A stretch of DNA of 64,000 nucleotides from JAYQKL01 sp049889535 (lineage in GTDB: Bacteria > Pseudomonadota > Alphaproteobacteria > RS24). Numbering within the stretch: position 1 is the stretch's first letter; each line of letters starts with the position of its first letter. The translations under genes and the position numbers were made by a program. The stretch spans positions 169,140 through 233,139 of the forward strand of contig JBMHDF010000013.1 in assembly GCA_049889535.1 (NCBI GenBank), written 5' to 3'. Positions 51,401-63,400 of this stretch are shown piece after piece. Below the pieces are notes generated by a model. The model worked only from the letters and a program-made list of their open reading frames with translations. It did not search any database and was not told where the DNA came from.

Positions 51401-54400
51401 GTGACATTGAGCGCAGATGCATTGACCCTGCGTGCCTATAATGAGTCTGATGCGCGCCATTTGGTGGGGGCTTTGGCGATAGCTGAGAAAAAAGCCATAG
51501 GCGGTTCGCTGTCAGGGATTTATTTGCGCGAAGATGTGTCGGCACTGGTTGGCACGGATGGCGATGCAGATTCGGGCGCGACGACGAGGCTTGAAACCAG
51601 CGCAGGTGATTTGCTTATTCAAGCTGAAGCGGATCAAGAAAATATCACGCTGATGGCAGCGGGCGGCGTTTCAACTAATGAGCTGGCTTTATCTGGCGCA
51701 TTAGGTGTGAATGTTATGGACACAGATATTGAGGCGCGGGTCACTGAAGATGCGGTCATTAATGCCCATGATGGTGACGTACGGCTTGAAGGTGACAGTA
51801 ATACGCGAATTAAAAACTTTGCCTTAGCCGTCAGCGGTTCTGGTGGTTCAGATTCAGCGGGTGGCTCTTTGGCACTCAATCTGTTTTTAACCGATAAAAA
51901 AGCAGAGCTTGGTCAGTCTGCCAACGCGGATAATAATATTGCAACCTATGCCTCAGATGCTTTGCGGGTTGATGTTGATGCCACACAAGACATTATCAAT
52001 GGCGTGATTTCGGCTGGCGTTTCGACCTCTGGCAATGCCATTTCTGGCGCGCTTTCATCTAATATCATCAAGGGTGATACGGTCGCCGCGCTTTATCAGG
52101 GCGTGACGGGCGAGGTGATTGCCCCCCATAGCTCTGTGTTTGACACAGGGGTGTTTGTGACGGCTGATGATACATCTAATATTACCGACTTGACTGGCAC
52201 TTTGGCGGCCTCAAGCAGCACATCGGTCGGTGTTGCTTTAGGCGCGAATGTGTTTTGGAAGAATGTGAATGCTGTTTTTGACGGCACAATATCCCCTGCT
52301 GGTCAGGTTGATGTGACGGCTGAGACCGAACAAAACCTCACCGCAACAGTGGTCGGTATTGCCGGCTCCTCAGGCGGTTTTTCGGGTGCGGGGTCTGTCT
52401 CGGCAGGGGTTGTCAAGTCAACCACTGAAGCCAAAATTGGCAGCAATGCCAATATTGATGCGGATGGCTCCGTCAAGCTGCATGCCGGCGATAACACAGA
52501 TATTTTTATGCTTGAGCCGGCGGCGAGTTTTTCTTCTGGCGGCACGGCGTTGGCGGGTGCGGTTGGCGCGGCGGTGTTTGTCGGCACCACCAAAGCGCGG
52601 ATTTATGATGGCGCGGTTGTTGATGCGCAGGGCCAAACGGCCATGCAGGTTGCGTTGGATAGCGTCACCACCAGCTCCCCCTTGCTCGATGGTATTTTCA
52701 GTGGTGATGATGAGCAAACGCGCTCGGCGCTTTCCAGCTTTAATGACAGTTTTACTTTTGACAATGTAAAGGATTTATTCCTTACCGAAACCCGCAACAC
52801 CGAAACCCGCTATGGTGTGTCGGTCAGTGCGGTTTCTGACCAAGATGTGATTTCGATTGCCGCTTCCGGTGCGGTGTCGTCGGATAGCGCGATTGCGATT
52901 TCGCTTTCTGCTGGTGTTGGGGTCAGCACAACAGAAGCCTCCATTGGCGCGGCAACTGTGCGCACAACGGGCGGCGGCAATAATGCTGATGTGATGGCGC
53001 GCGCCATATCAGATACATATTGGGTGGATTTATCGGCGGCGCTTGGGGCTGGCACGGGTTCAGCTGGCGTGGGTGTGGGCGGTGATGTTGTTGTGCAGGT
53101 GAAAAACACCTATGCCTTTATTGAAAATGGCGCCGATATTGATGCGGATGGTGATGTGGTCGTCAATGCAGATAATAAAGACCGCGTGGTTAATTCAGCC
53201 GCTACATTAGGGATTGGCTCAACCGCGGGCGTGGCTGGCACGGCGGCAGTTGGGGTGATGGTTAATGATACCAAAGCATGGATTGATGGTAATGCCGCCG
53301 CGCAAAATGATTTAACTGTGCGCGCTGATGCTGATAGTGACTTAATTCAAATTGCTGGCGGCATTGGTGGCGGCAGCACCGCAGGGATTGGCGCCTCATT
53401 TGGTGTGGCCTATGTCAAAAACACAACAGAAGCATATATAGATGATGATGCAGTCACCAATGCTTCAGGTGATACGCTGGTGACGGCCAATACAGGCGAG
53501 AATTCTGTTGCGGCGGTGATTGCCGGCGGTATTGGTGGCACGGTCGGTGTGGCGGTTTCAGCAGGTATAAAAATTCATGAGTCCAACACCCGCGCATATA
53601 TTAAAGGCAGCGTGAACCAAGATGCGGGTTTTGCGCAAGCCGGCCAAAATGTTGATGTTGAAGCATTAAACCGCGTAACCACAATTGATGTTGTGGGTGG
53701 TATAGCAGGCGGTGGCACGGTTGGCGTTGGTGTGTCGCTCAATGCACTGGTGGTTCATAATAATGCGCAAGCCTATATTGGCGGCGGCACCAATACGCGG
53801 GTGTCGGCGTTTGACAATATCGATGTCACAGCGGACTCCGATAAAAACACCAAAAACTTTACGCTTGCGGGCGCCGCAGCGGGGACAGTCTCCGTGGCTG
53901 GTAATGTGGCGGTGATTTTGGTCGGCGCGACCAATGATGATGAGTCCAATGATTATATGAATGATGGCGAGGACGGTAATTATATCACGCATACCAATGA
54001 GCGCATTAACGCCATCGATTTAAGTGCAATATTAAGTGATGATGCGTCAGATGGAGATTATGCCCGCACGGGTGACGCGGTGACAGAAATTGGTACTGTT
54101 TACAATACAAATAAAGCCAATGCCGATATTGCGGGCAGCTTTACCCCATCTGACTCCAATCTGTCGCGCAATAAAACACAAGCCTTTGTTGAAAATGGCG
54201 CAACAGTAACCGCTGGCGGCAATTTAACTCTGCGCTCTGATGATACAATTACGACGATTTTCACAGCGGGTGCGGTTGGCGGCGCTGGCGTGGTTGGGGT
54301 CGGGGCGACGGTTGGTACGCTTGTATTTAACACCAGCTCCGAGTCATATATTGACAGCAATGCCAGTGTGAATGTCAGTGAGGATACGCTCATCCATGCC

Positions 54401-57400
54401 AGCACGGCGGAGTCGGTTGGCTCTGGCGCGCTTTCAGCCGGCGGTGCGGGTATTACCTCCGTACAGGGCGTGGTGATGACCCAAGCCACTTATTCACGCA
54501 CGCGCGCTTTTATTGAAGATAACGCCCTGCTCAACCAAACCGACAATAGCAATGACACACAATCTGTTTCAGTGCTGGCGACCAGCGATACTGATTTGGT
54601 TACTTTCTCAGGTTCAGGTGGCGGGGCTTTGGTCGGCGTCGGCATTACGGGCGATGTGATGATTTTGGAAAAAGAAACGCGCGCTTGGATTGGTGAGAAT
54701 GCACAAGTGGCCTCAGGTGGAGATGTTTCTGTCGATGCGCGCTCACAGGAAGATTTGTTACAAATCGCGATGTCGATAAATGGCGGCCTGGTTGGTGTGA
54801 CAGGCGCGGCTGGTGTGGTTGTGGTGAGCAATTTAACAGAAGCGGAAATTGAAGCCGGCGCCATTGTGACCGCCGATGACTCTATTCGGGTGCAGGCCAC
54901 TGATGATAGTGAGATTGACGCGATTATCATTACAGGTGCAGGTGGCGCGGTTGGCGTTGGTGGCTCGGTGGGGACATATGTTTTAGAAAACATCACCCGC
55001 GCGCAGATTGAGCAAAATGCGCAAGTCACCGCGCTGGCAGAAGCTGCGGGTGACGGCATTGCGGCGTTGACGGGAGCTATCACCAGCACCGACCAAACCA
55101 GTACGCAGGCAGTCCGCCAGCAAGATGGCAGCCTGCAAGACCAAACCATCACCACCAGTGATACAAATTTTGTTTCTGGCAACGCATCAGGTTTAATTGT
55201 TGCAGCGGTCACACAAGAGGATGTTGATTTGGCACCAGTTGGTTTGGCGATTGGGGCGGTAGGCGTTGTCGGTACTATCGCCACAACCGTGACAGATTCA
55301 ACAACAGAGGCGTTGATAGGACAGGGCGCGACAATCAATAGTGACAATACAGGCGCCGGCAATTTTCAGTCTCTTGCCCTGTTAGCCAAATCCGATACGC
55401 GTTTAAACAATGTCAGCGCTGGTCTTGCTTATGGCGGGGTTGGTGTTGCCAATGATTTGGATACGCAGGTCTATGAAAAAACAGTCCGCGCGCGCATGCT
55501 GGGCACCGCCCAAGTGGAGCGCGACGTTGATGTCACCGCCTTTAATCGTGACCGCGTCACCCAGACAATGGTGAGCTCTGCCATTGGAGCGTCAGATGGT
55601 ATCGGTGGATTAGTCGGCGTGTCGGTCGTGGCGGATGAGGTGGTGGCCGAAATTGGTGATGGCGCAAGCGTCACCGCCAAGCGCGACATAACTGTTGATA
55701 GCGACCAAGATATTTCCATTGTGCAAACGGGCGGCAATGTATCGGGCGGTGGCGGCACAGGTGTTGGGGCGTCACTGGGCGTGTTGGTTGCCAAATCCAG
55801 CAACACAGCGCGGATTGGCGATAATGCGACCATCACCGCCTATCGCGATCTTGATGTTTTGGCCAATACGCTAACCAATATTAATCAAAATGTGATTGGC
55901 TTTGGCGGCGGTGGCACGGCAGCGATTGTCGGCTCGGTTGGCATTAATATGCTAAAGACCACAACTTTGGCAGAAATTGGTGCCAGCACAAATGTGAATG
56001 CCACGGCAAACCCAGATTATGATGCCACACAATCTGTCACGCTGGCGGCGACAGATAGCGTCACCACACAAGGTGCGGCGGGCGCGGGCGCGATTGGCGG
56101 TGCAGCTGGGGTAGGGGTCGGCATAACCGTCACCGTCACCCGCAATTCAACAGTGGCACGCGTGGGTGATAATAGTGTGATTAAGGCGCAAGATGATATT
56201 TCGATTGCGGCTGACGCCACTAAAAACATTTCAAATCAGGGTATTGCAGCAGCCGGCGGCATTGGGCTCGGCGCGGCGGGTTCGGTGGCGCTGACTTTGA
56301 TTGGCGGCTCAATGTCTGAGGATGGTAGCGACGCGCTGACGAATGATAATGGCAGTATTATTGGCGAGGCAGACCAATCCATTACCAGCGACCGCAACGC
56401 GAATGCGTCAGATGGCGGCCAGCAAAATACCAATACAAGCCGTTTAGATGATTATGACACAAACAGCAAAGTGGCCACCCAAACTGCGAATTTACGCTCA
56501 GATATTGAGGGCGACGGTGCCGACTCCACCTTGACGCAAATTGGCAATAGCGTGCAATTGGTCGCGGGCGATGATATTGGCCTTGCAGCAGAAGAAACCA
56601 TCAGCTTGAGCCAAATTGCTGGTGGTGCAGCCGGCGGCGCGGTTGGCGTTGGTGGCTTTGTGGCGGTGGGTGATTATAATGGGTCTGTGCGCACAAGTGT
56701 TGGTAACAATAGCGCGCTGACACTGGGTGGTGACTTAACCCTGACGGGTGTTCTCAATAGCGGTGCGGATAAAAATATTACGGTGCCGCTGGCGGACGAT
56801 ATTACAGTAAAGGCGGTCAATTCGACTGTCATTGGTGCCTCGATTGGTTTGCTGGGCGCCAATGTGACCGTCTCGCAGCTTAACTTAAATGAAAATGTTA
56901 CCGCCGCGATAGGGGATAATGTCAGCGTCGCCTCAACTTCGTCAGATATGGATAGCGATGTCACCATTCAAGCCACGCGCGATGTTGATGCTGAAACAAA
57001 TGTTTTGGGCTTGGCGGCAGGTGCAGTGGCGGCGGGGGTTAGCGTTGCAGGGGTGAACGCGTCTGGCGATGCGGTGGCCTCGATTGGCAATAATACCAGC
57101 CTTGGCAGTAATGCCACCCGGTTGGGCGCGGTGACTTTACAAGCCTTAAATGAGTCAACCCAAAATGTACGTGCGGGGGCGGGCGGCATTGGCTATTTGG
57201 GGGCGGGTGTTGGTGCGGGCGCGACTGTGAGCGATAGCGGCACAACGCGCGCTTCCATTGGTACAGGCAGCGCGGTTTATGGTGGTGGTCTGGTGACGGT
57301 CAGCAGTCTTGACCGCGCGCGTAATTATGGTAACGCGGTAGGCGTTGCGGTGTCGGCAGGCTTTTCAATGTCGGGCATTATTTCGCGGGTCTCAGCAGAC

Positions 57401-60400
57401 CGCGATGCCTATACATTGATTGGCGACAATGCCACATTGGTTGGTAATGGGTTGCAATTATCCTCAACCATTGGGGAGAGCGGCCAAAACATGGCGGACT
57501 CAGATGTGGTTGGTGCCACGGGCGGCATTGTGGCGGGCTCAGGTTCCGAAAGCACCGTGTCGGCAGATGCGGATACAAAAGTTCAGCTTGGTAATAATGT
57601 GAGTTTGAAAAGCAATGCGTTGCTGGCTGGTGAAGAAACAGCAGGTGGGACGCTAAATATTAATGCCACAAATTTGGCGCGCATAGATAATGACAGCCGC
57701 GCCGTGGCAGCTGGTGTGGCGGCATTAGGCGTGCATTTGACACACAGCACTTCAAGCGGGGATAGCCGCATTGTGTTTGGCACGAATACAGATTTAATGT
57801 CTATGGATGACATTACGATAGCCAGCTTAAGTGACCGCGATAGCCGTGCGCAGGCGATTGCTGGGGCTGGTGGTTTGGTGGCGGCTAATGGTGCTGAGTC
57901 CACCGTCACGCATCAGTCTAATGTGGGTGTCATCGCTGCCGATGGGACTTCGACTGGCAACGGGCTGGGTATTTCTGCGGCAGGCAGCCTTGTGGTCACA
58001 GCCATAAATAATGATAGCTATGATGCGTCTATGGATGCGGGCGCGGTTGCGCTGGGCGGGGTGACAGGAGCGGTAGCGCGCATGACGGGCAGTGCGACGA
58101 CCTCTATTGATTTTGGGGATTATGCTGACATGACCAGTCATGGCTTGGTTGTGACAGCGGATAATAATCTCACCAAATCTGGACTTGATGATAATTTCAA
58201 ATTTGATGGCGGTGGCGCAATTTCGATAACTATTGGTGATAGCCGCACCCGCCATGCGCAAAATGCATTGGTTGATTTTGGCAATTATTCCAACGCAATT
58301 ATCACTGGCTCAAAAACGGACAACCAAGATGCAGTCATTACCTCACGCGTAAATATTGTTGCTGACGATGAGGCCATTATTAATACAGGTGCGCTGGTCG
58401 GGGTGCCAATTTCGGATACACAAATTATTGCCAATTCCACCGCGCGCATCAATATGGGAGAAAATAGTGGCCTCTATACCCAGCGCGGTGATGTGACTTT
58501 GCTTGCGGATACGCTTTCTTCTATTGATGCCGATGCGCGCACCTCTGTATGGGGCTTGGCTGGTGTGGGCGCGACGGGCTTGTCTGACATCTCTATGACG
58601 GGGCGCAACACTATTGATATTGGTACGGGCACGCAGCTGCTGGCCAATGGATATTTAACTGCTAATGCTGGCCGAGAAGCCAGCCTGAACCGCATCACGG
58701 CGCAAACCAATATTTATAACAACACATTGATTGCCGGCATATTTGGTGAAAAATCTGATGCGCGACTTAGCCTGAATTCTGATGTGAATATCGCTGAAAG
58801 CGCCGCTTTGCGCTCGGCTCAGAATTTAATTGTTGAGGCCAGCACCGGGTCACGCAGCGCCAATGCGGTTGGTTATAAGGAGTGGTTGCAATATATCGGC
58901 ATTGCGGTGGTGCCAATTAATAGCAGTTTTGGCAATGCGCAACTGGCAGGTAACAGCAATATAAATGTCTCAGGTACGCTCGAAACAGGTGTTTATAGTG
59001 AGCAATATATTGGCTTTGGCACAAATTTTGGCACTTTCCGCGAAGACCCTAACAATCCAGGTACGGTTGAGAAAATGTCTGTGACGCAGGCTGACGGTGT
59101 TTGGACGCGCTCTGATGGCACGCAAATGGATGTGCCAGTGGTGGATAGTTATTCTGATGATAAAACCACAACCATGCGCTCTAACGATTTTGTGCGCTGG
59201 CGGTTTGACCCTAATCGTGATCTTTCGCAGGATATTGACACGGAGATTAACCAGCTTGAGGTCGCCAAATTGCGCAGCTTTAACTCTGATGCTGCAGATG
59301 CTTTGGCAGATAAACAGACCACTTTGCTTGCTGAGCAGGCTTTCTATCAAGGGTTGCAATCTGGGCAGATGACGGCGGCAGATGTTTTGGCGACGCTTCA
59401 AGATCAACTAGCGGCCAAGCAAACCGAATATAATAATGCTGACCCTGCTGACCAACCCGATATCCAAACTGAGATTGATGATATTCAAAACCAGATTGAT
59501 AATTTCTCGCTGACCGATGCAGATGTTGCTGACAATGTGGATTATACCGATGTGCTGGCAAATATCGCGACCGAGTTAACAAGCATTCAGGCGCAAATTG
59601 ATAGTTTTGATTCCTCAGGTGACCCAGCAACGGTGACCAAAATCAACAATGAGATTGCATTTTTGGAGGCGAAAAAAGCCAATCTCAATCAAGGTCCGGT
59701 AGATGTCATTGTGGTGGAGGATATTTTTGCTGCGACGGGGCATATATATGCCAAAGCAGATAATTTAACCGGGACGAATACGGGGGCGCTTATTTCAAAT
59801 CATGAGGTCTCGGTGACCATCCGCAATGATAGCAACTCACCAATCGAAATAGGCGATATTGATGTGCCGCGCAGCCCGGGCGGGTCGATATATTTCAATG
59901 AAGTTCTGGTGCAGACCCAGCAAGACATTGCCAATCTAAACAGAAATAATAGCGCGCAAACTGATTTCGGCCTTACCTCATCTCCAGGTAATTTCAACAC
60001 AAGCGTCCAAATCGATGGTCGATATAACCCAAACTCTTCTGCCTATAATCCAGATGTCAGCGTGCCTATAAAAGCCCCATCTATGATTTTGAGCGGCACC
60101 ATTATGAATCGCGCGGGCAGCGTGAATGTGGTGAATAAAAATGGCTCCATTTATTCTGATGGCCAGATACAGGCGCGCCGCATTAAGGTGACTTCTGGCG
60201 GGGCTTTCTTTGTGAATGATAAAACGCCAGGCATTTATAATGTCGGCGCCGCCCCCACAGCCGATACGCGCAGCAATAATAGCGACCCGCAAGGTTATGG
60301 TGATGTGGCGGCAGCGCGGATAGATAATATTGGCCAGCCAGATGCGGATCTTGGTGGCTGCACGGGTTCACCGTCTTATGCCATGCCGCATGATAATGGC

Positions 60401-63400
60401 GGGGTGAATAATAATACAGAAAGCTGCCATGTTGGCACAGTGAACCAAAGTGATGACGAGTCCGCGCGCTTATTTGGTGATGAGGTCTATATCGTTGCCA
60501 ACACCATTAATGTTAATGGATTGATACAGTCTGGTGTGGCGAATAAATCTATCACTATTAATGAAAACTATGATGCCTTCACCAATAATGATGGGGTCTC
60601 AGCCTATACACTTGAAGATGTGGCGATTGACCTAAACGGGCAAACTGGTGCCAATCGTGAAGGTATTGGCGGCGTGACGGCTGAATATATTGCCGCCGAA
60701 GATGTGATAGAGATTTCGGGCCTTGAGGCGAAGGGCGGCAAGGTGACATTAGTCGGTAAGCTTATCAGCACAGGCAATGGTGAGATTAAAGTGCTTGATG
60801 GCTATGGCACATTTAATGTCAATAATTTATCCGATAAGGATGTGCGTATTAATTATGCCAATCTGGGTGAAGTAGAAGGTGTTGTGACCCTCATTGATGA
60901 CGCTTTTGCGGACAGCAATGGTGTGCCGCGTGTGACCCAATATACGCGCATTGGTGATACGCTAACGGTGCGCAATAATGTTGGCACAAATAGCTCTAAC
61001 CCAACTGAGCTTGTCAGCACGGTGGCGGGGCGCGACGCGCAATATGCCATTAAAGACGGTATGCGCTATTATTGGATTGAAGGTGAGTCGCTTGATATCA
61101 CCCGTATCTATAGAACCGACCGCCGCAAAAAAGTGTTGATTGGAATTAATATTGGTGAGGAAACCAATTTCCGCCCGCCAGATAGCTCTTTCACAAGCCA
61201 AGAAATTCCTGCAGATATGTTGCCCAGCGCGGATTATGCGGCGATTGATACATCGGTCACTGATGATTATCGCTTCCGCATGCGCTATGACGAGACCTAT
61301 TATGATATCAACACGGTGCGTGATCCTGACCCGCCAAGTTGCTTCCGCGTAGGCGCAAGCTGGGCCCCGCTTTATGAAGACTGCAGCTGGACAAATGTCA
61401 GCACAGAAATCAGTCGCGGCTCTTTATTCTATTACCAAGATGTGTCGGCCGACCGCCCAATTGGCATTGAATTTATTGGCAGCGATACTGGCACATTTAA
61501 CGTCACTTCTGGTGGCGGGATACAGATTGGCGGGGAGATTAAAGCGGTCAATACGGTGACGACCCTGACGGCAAATAATGGGGATATCACCGCCATTAAT
61601 AATAGCGCGGTGATTGAAGTTGATGATGTGACATTGAGCGCAACGGGCAGTATTGGTAATGGCACAAATGCAATTAAGCTCGTTCAAGATGCCACAGACA
61701 CAATTACAGCAAATGCGGGCAATGGCGTTTATATAAAATCAGAAAATGGTGACTTGCGCTTTGCAAGCCTCGTTAATAGCGCGGGTGATATTGAGTTGGT
61801 AGCCAGTGAAAATATCTATCTTACCACGACGGATAATGTGCTGACGGGTGAAAATATTTCCTTGCGGGCCAATTATGGTGAGCTGGCTGACCTTTCTGGC
61901 AATGCCATTAAAGTTAATACAGGGTCTGGCGCGCTGAGCGCATACTCGCGGTCGGGCGATATAGCGATTGTCGAAACGCAAGGTGATTTGCGCCTGCGCC
62001 AGATTGATGCATTTGGCAATGTATCGATTTCCGTCCCGACTGGCAGCTTGCTTGATGGCAATCAAGAACAAACCGATGATGTGGCCACCCAAGAAGCGCT
62101 CTTGAGCCTTTGGGCGGATTTGCGATTAACCGGTGATGATGCGGTCGCCAAGCGCAATGAGCAAATGGACTCTTATCGGCGCAGCATGAACCAGCTTTAT
62201 GGCGATTACTGGAGCTTGAGAAACCTGGCCCAAAATGCTGATGGGTCTTATTCTGCAGACGCCTATGATGCGAATTTTAATTATACTGTGACCGCAGAAG
62301 AGCGCGCTGAAATCGCCAGTGGTAGCTTTGTGGCACAGAGCAATGCGCTTTATCAGGATTATTGGCAATTGCGCGATGTGCAGCAAAATGCTGATGGGGA
62401 CTATATCGCGCAGGCCTATAATCCGAACTTTATTTATGTGCCAACAGCGGCGGAAGAAGCGGCGCTGAATAATGACCCGGATTTAATTGCCCAGCTTAAG
62501 CTTGATAAGCAGGCGCGCTATCAACTGGGCTATGAACGCTTTGGTACGCTTGATTATAATCCAAGTTTTGATTTCACCGATACTGCTGTCGCGCAATATG
62601 AAGCATCTCGCGAAGCGCGCTATCAACAGGCTTATGAAAAATTCGGCGATGAGGCTTATCAACAGGGCTTTTCTTATAGCGCGGGCGCCACAGAAACCAA
62701 TGCCCTGACAGCGGGCTTTGCTTGGGACCAAGAACATTTAGAAGCGCCATTGCCAGGCCAGGCCTTTAAAGACATTACAGATACAAGCGCCTTTATTGAA
62801 ACCAGCAACATTATTGGCGATGACATTACCCTGACGGTTGCCACGGGCAATATTGGGGCTTTCACGGATACCACACAATTTGAGATTGCAGATGTTTATG
62901 CCAAGAACCTTTCGGATGAACAAAAAATTCTGCTGGCCGCGGCGGAAGCTGATGATGTGGATTACAACCAGACAACAGGCCTTGTGACGCTGACGCAAAG
63001 AGATGATTTGGACATTCAAACCCGCAATGCAGATAGCGCGGTTATTGTAAATACGCCGCAGGGTTATGCCTTTTTAGGCGGCGAAACCAGTGTCAATATT
63101 AGCTCATTTAATGTGAGTGGGGATTTACGCCTGAAAGTGTCGGGCAATATTTATAATATTGCCGATGAAGGCGTGATTGCCTTGAACTCTGAGAATTTGG
63201 TTTTAGAGGCGGCGACAGGCAGCATTGGGGCAGGCGATAAATCGCTCCTCATTAATATTGATGATAATTTTAGTTTAACAGCGCGCGCGCAAACAGGCCT
63301 TTGGATTGAAGAAGCAAGCGGCGATGTGCGGGTCGGGCAGTTATACTCGCCAAATGAAATTAATCTTGTATCGCCAGGTGCGATATTTGACGCTAATGCG

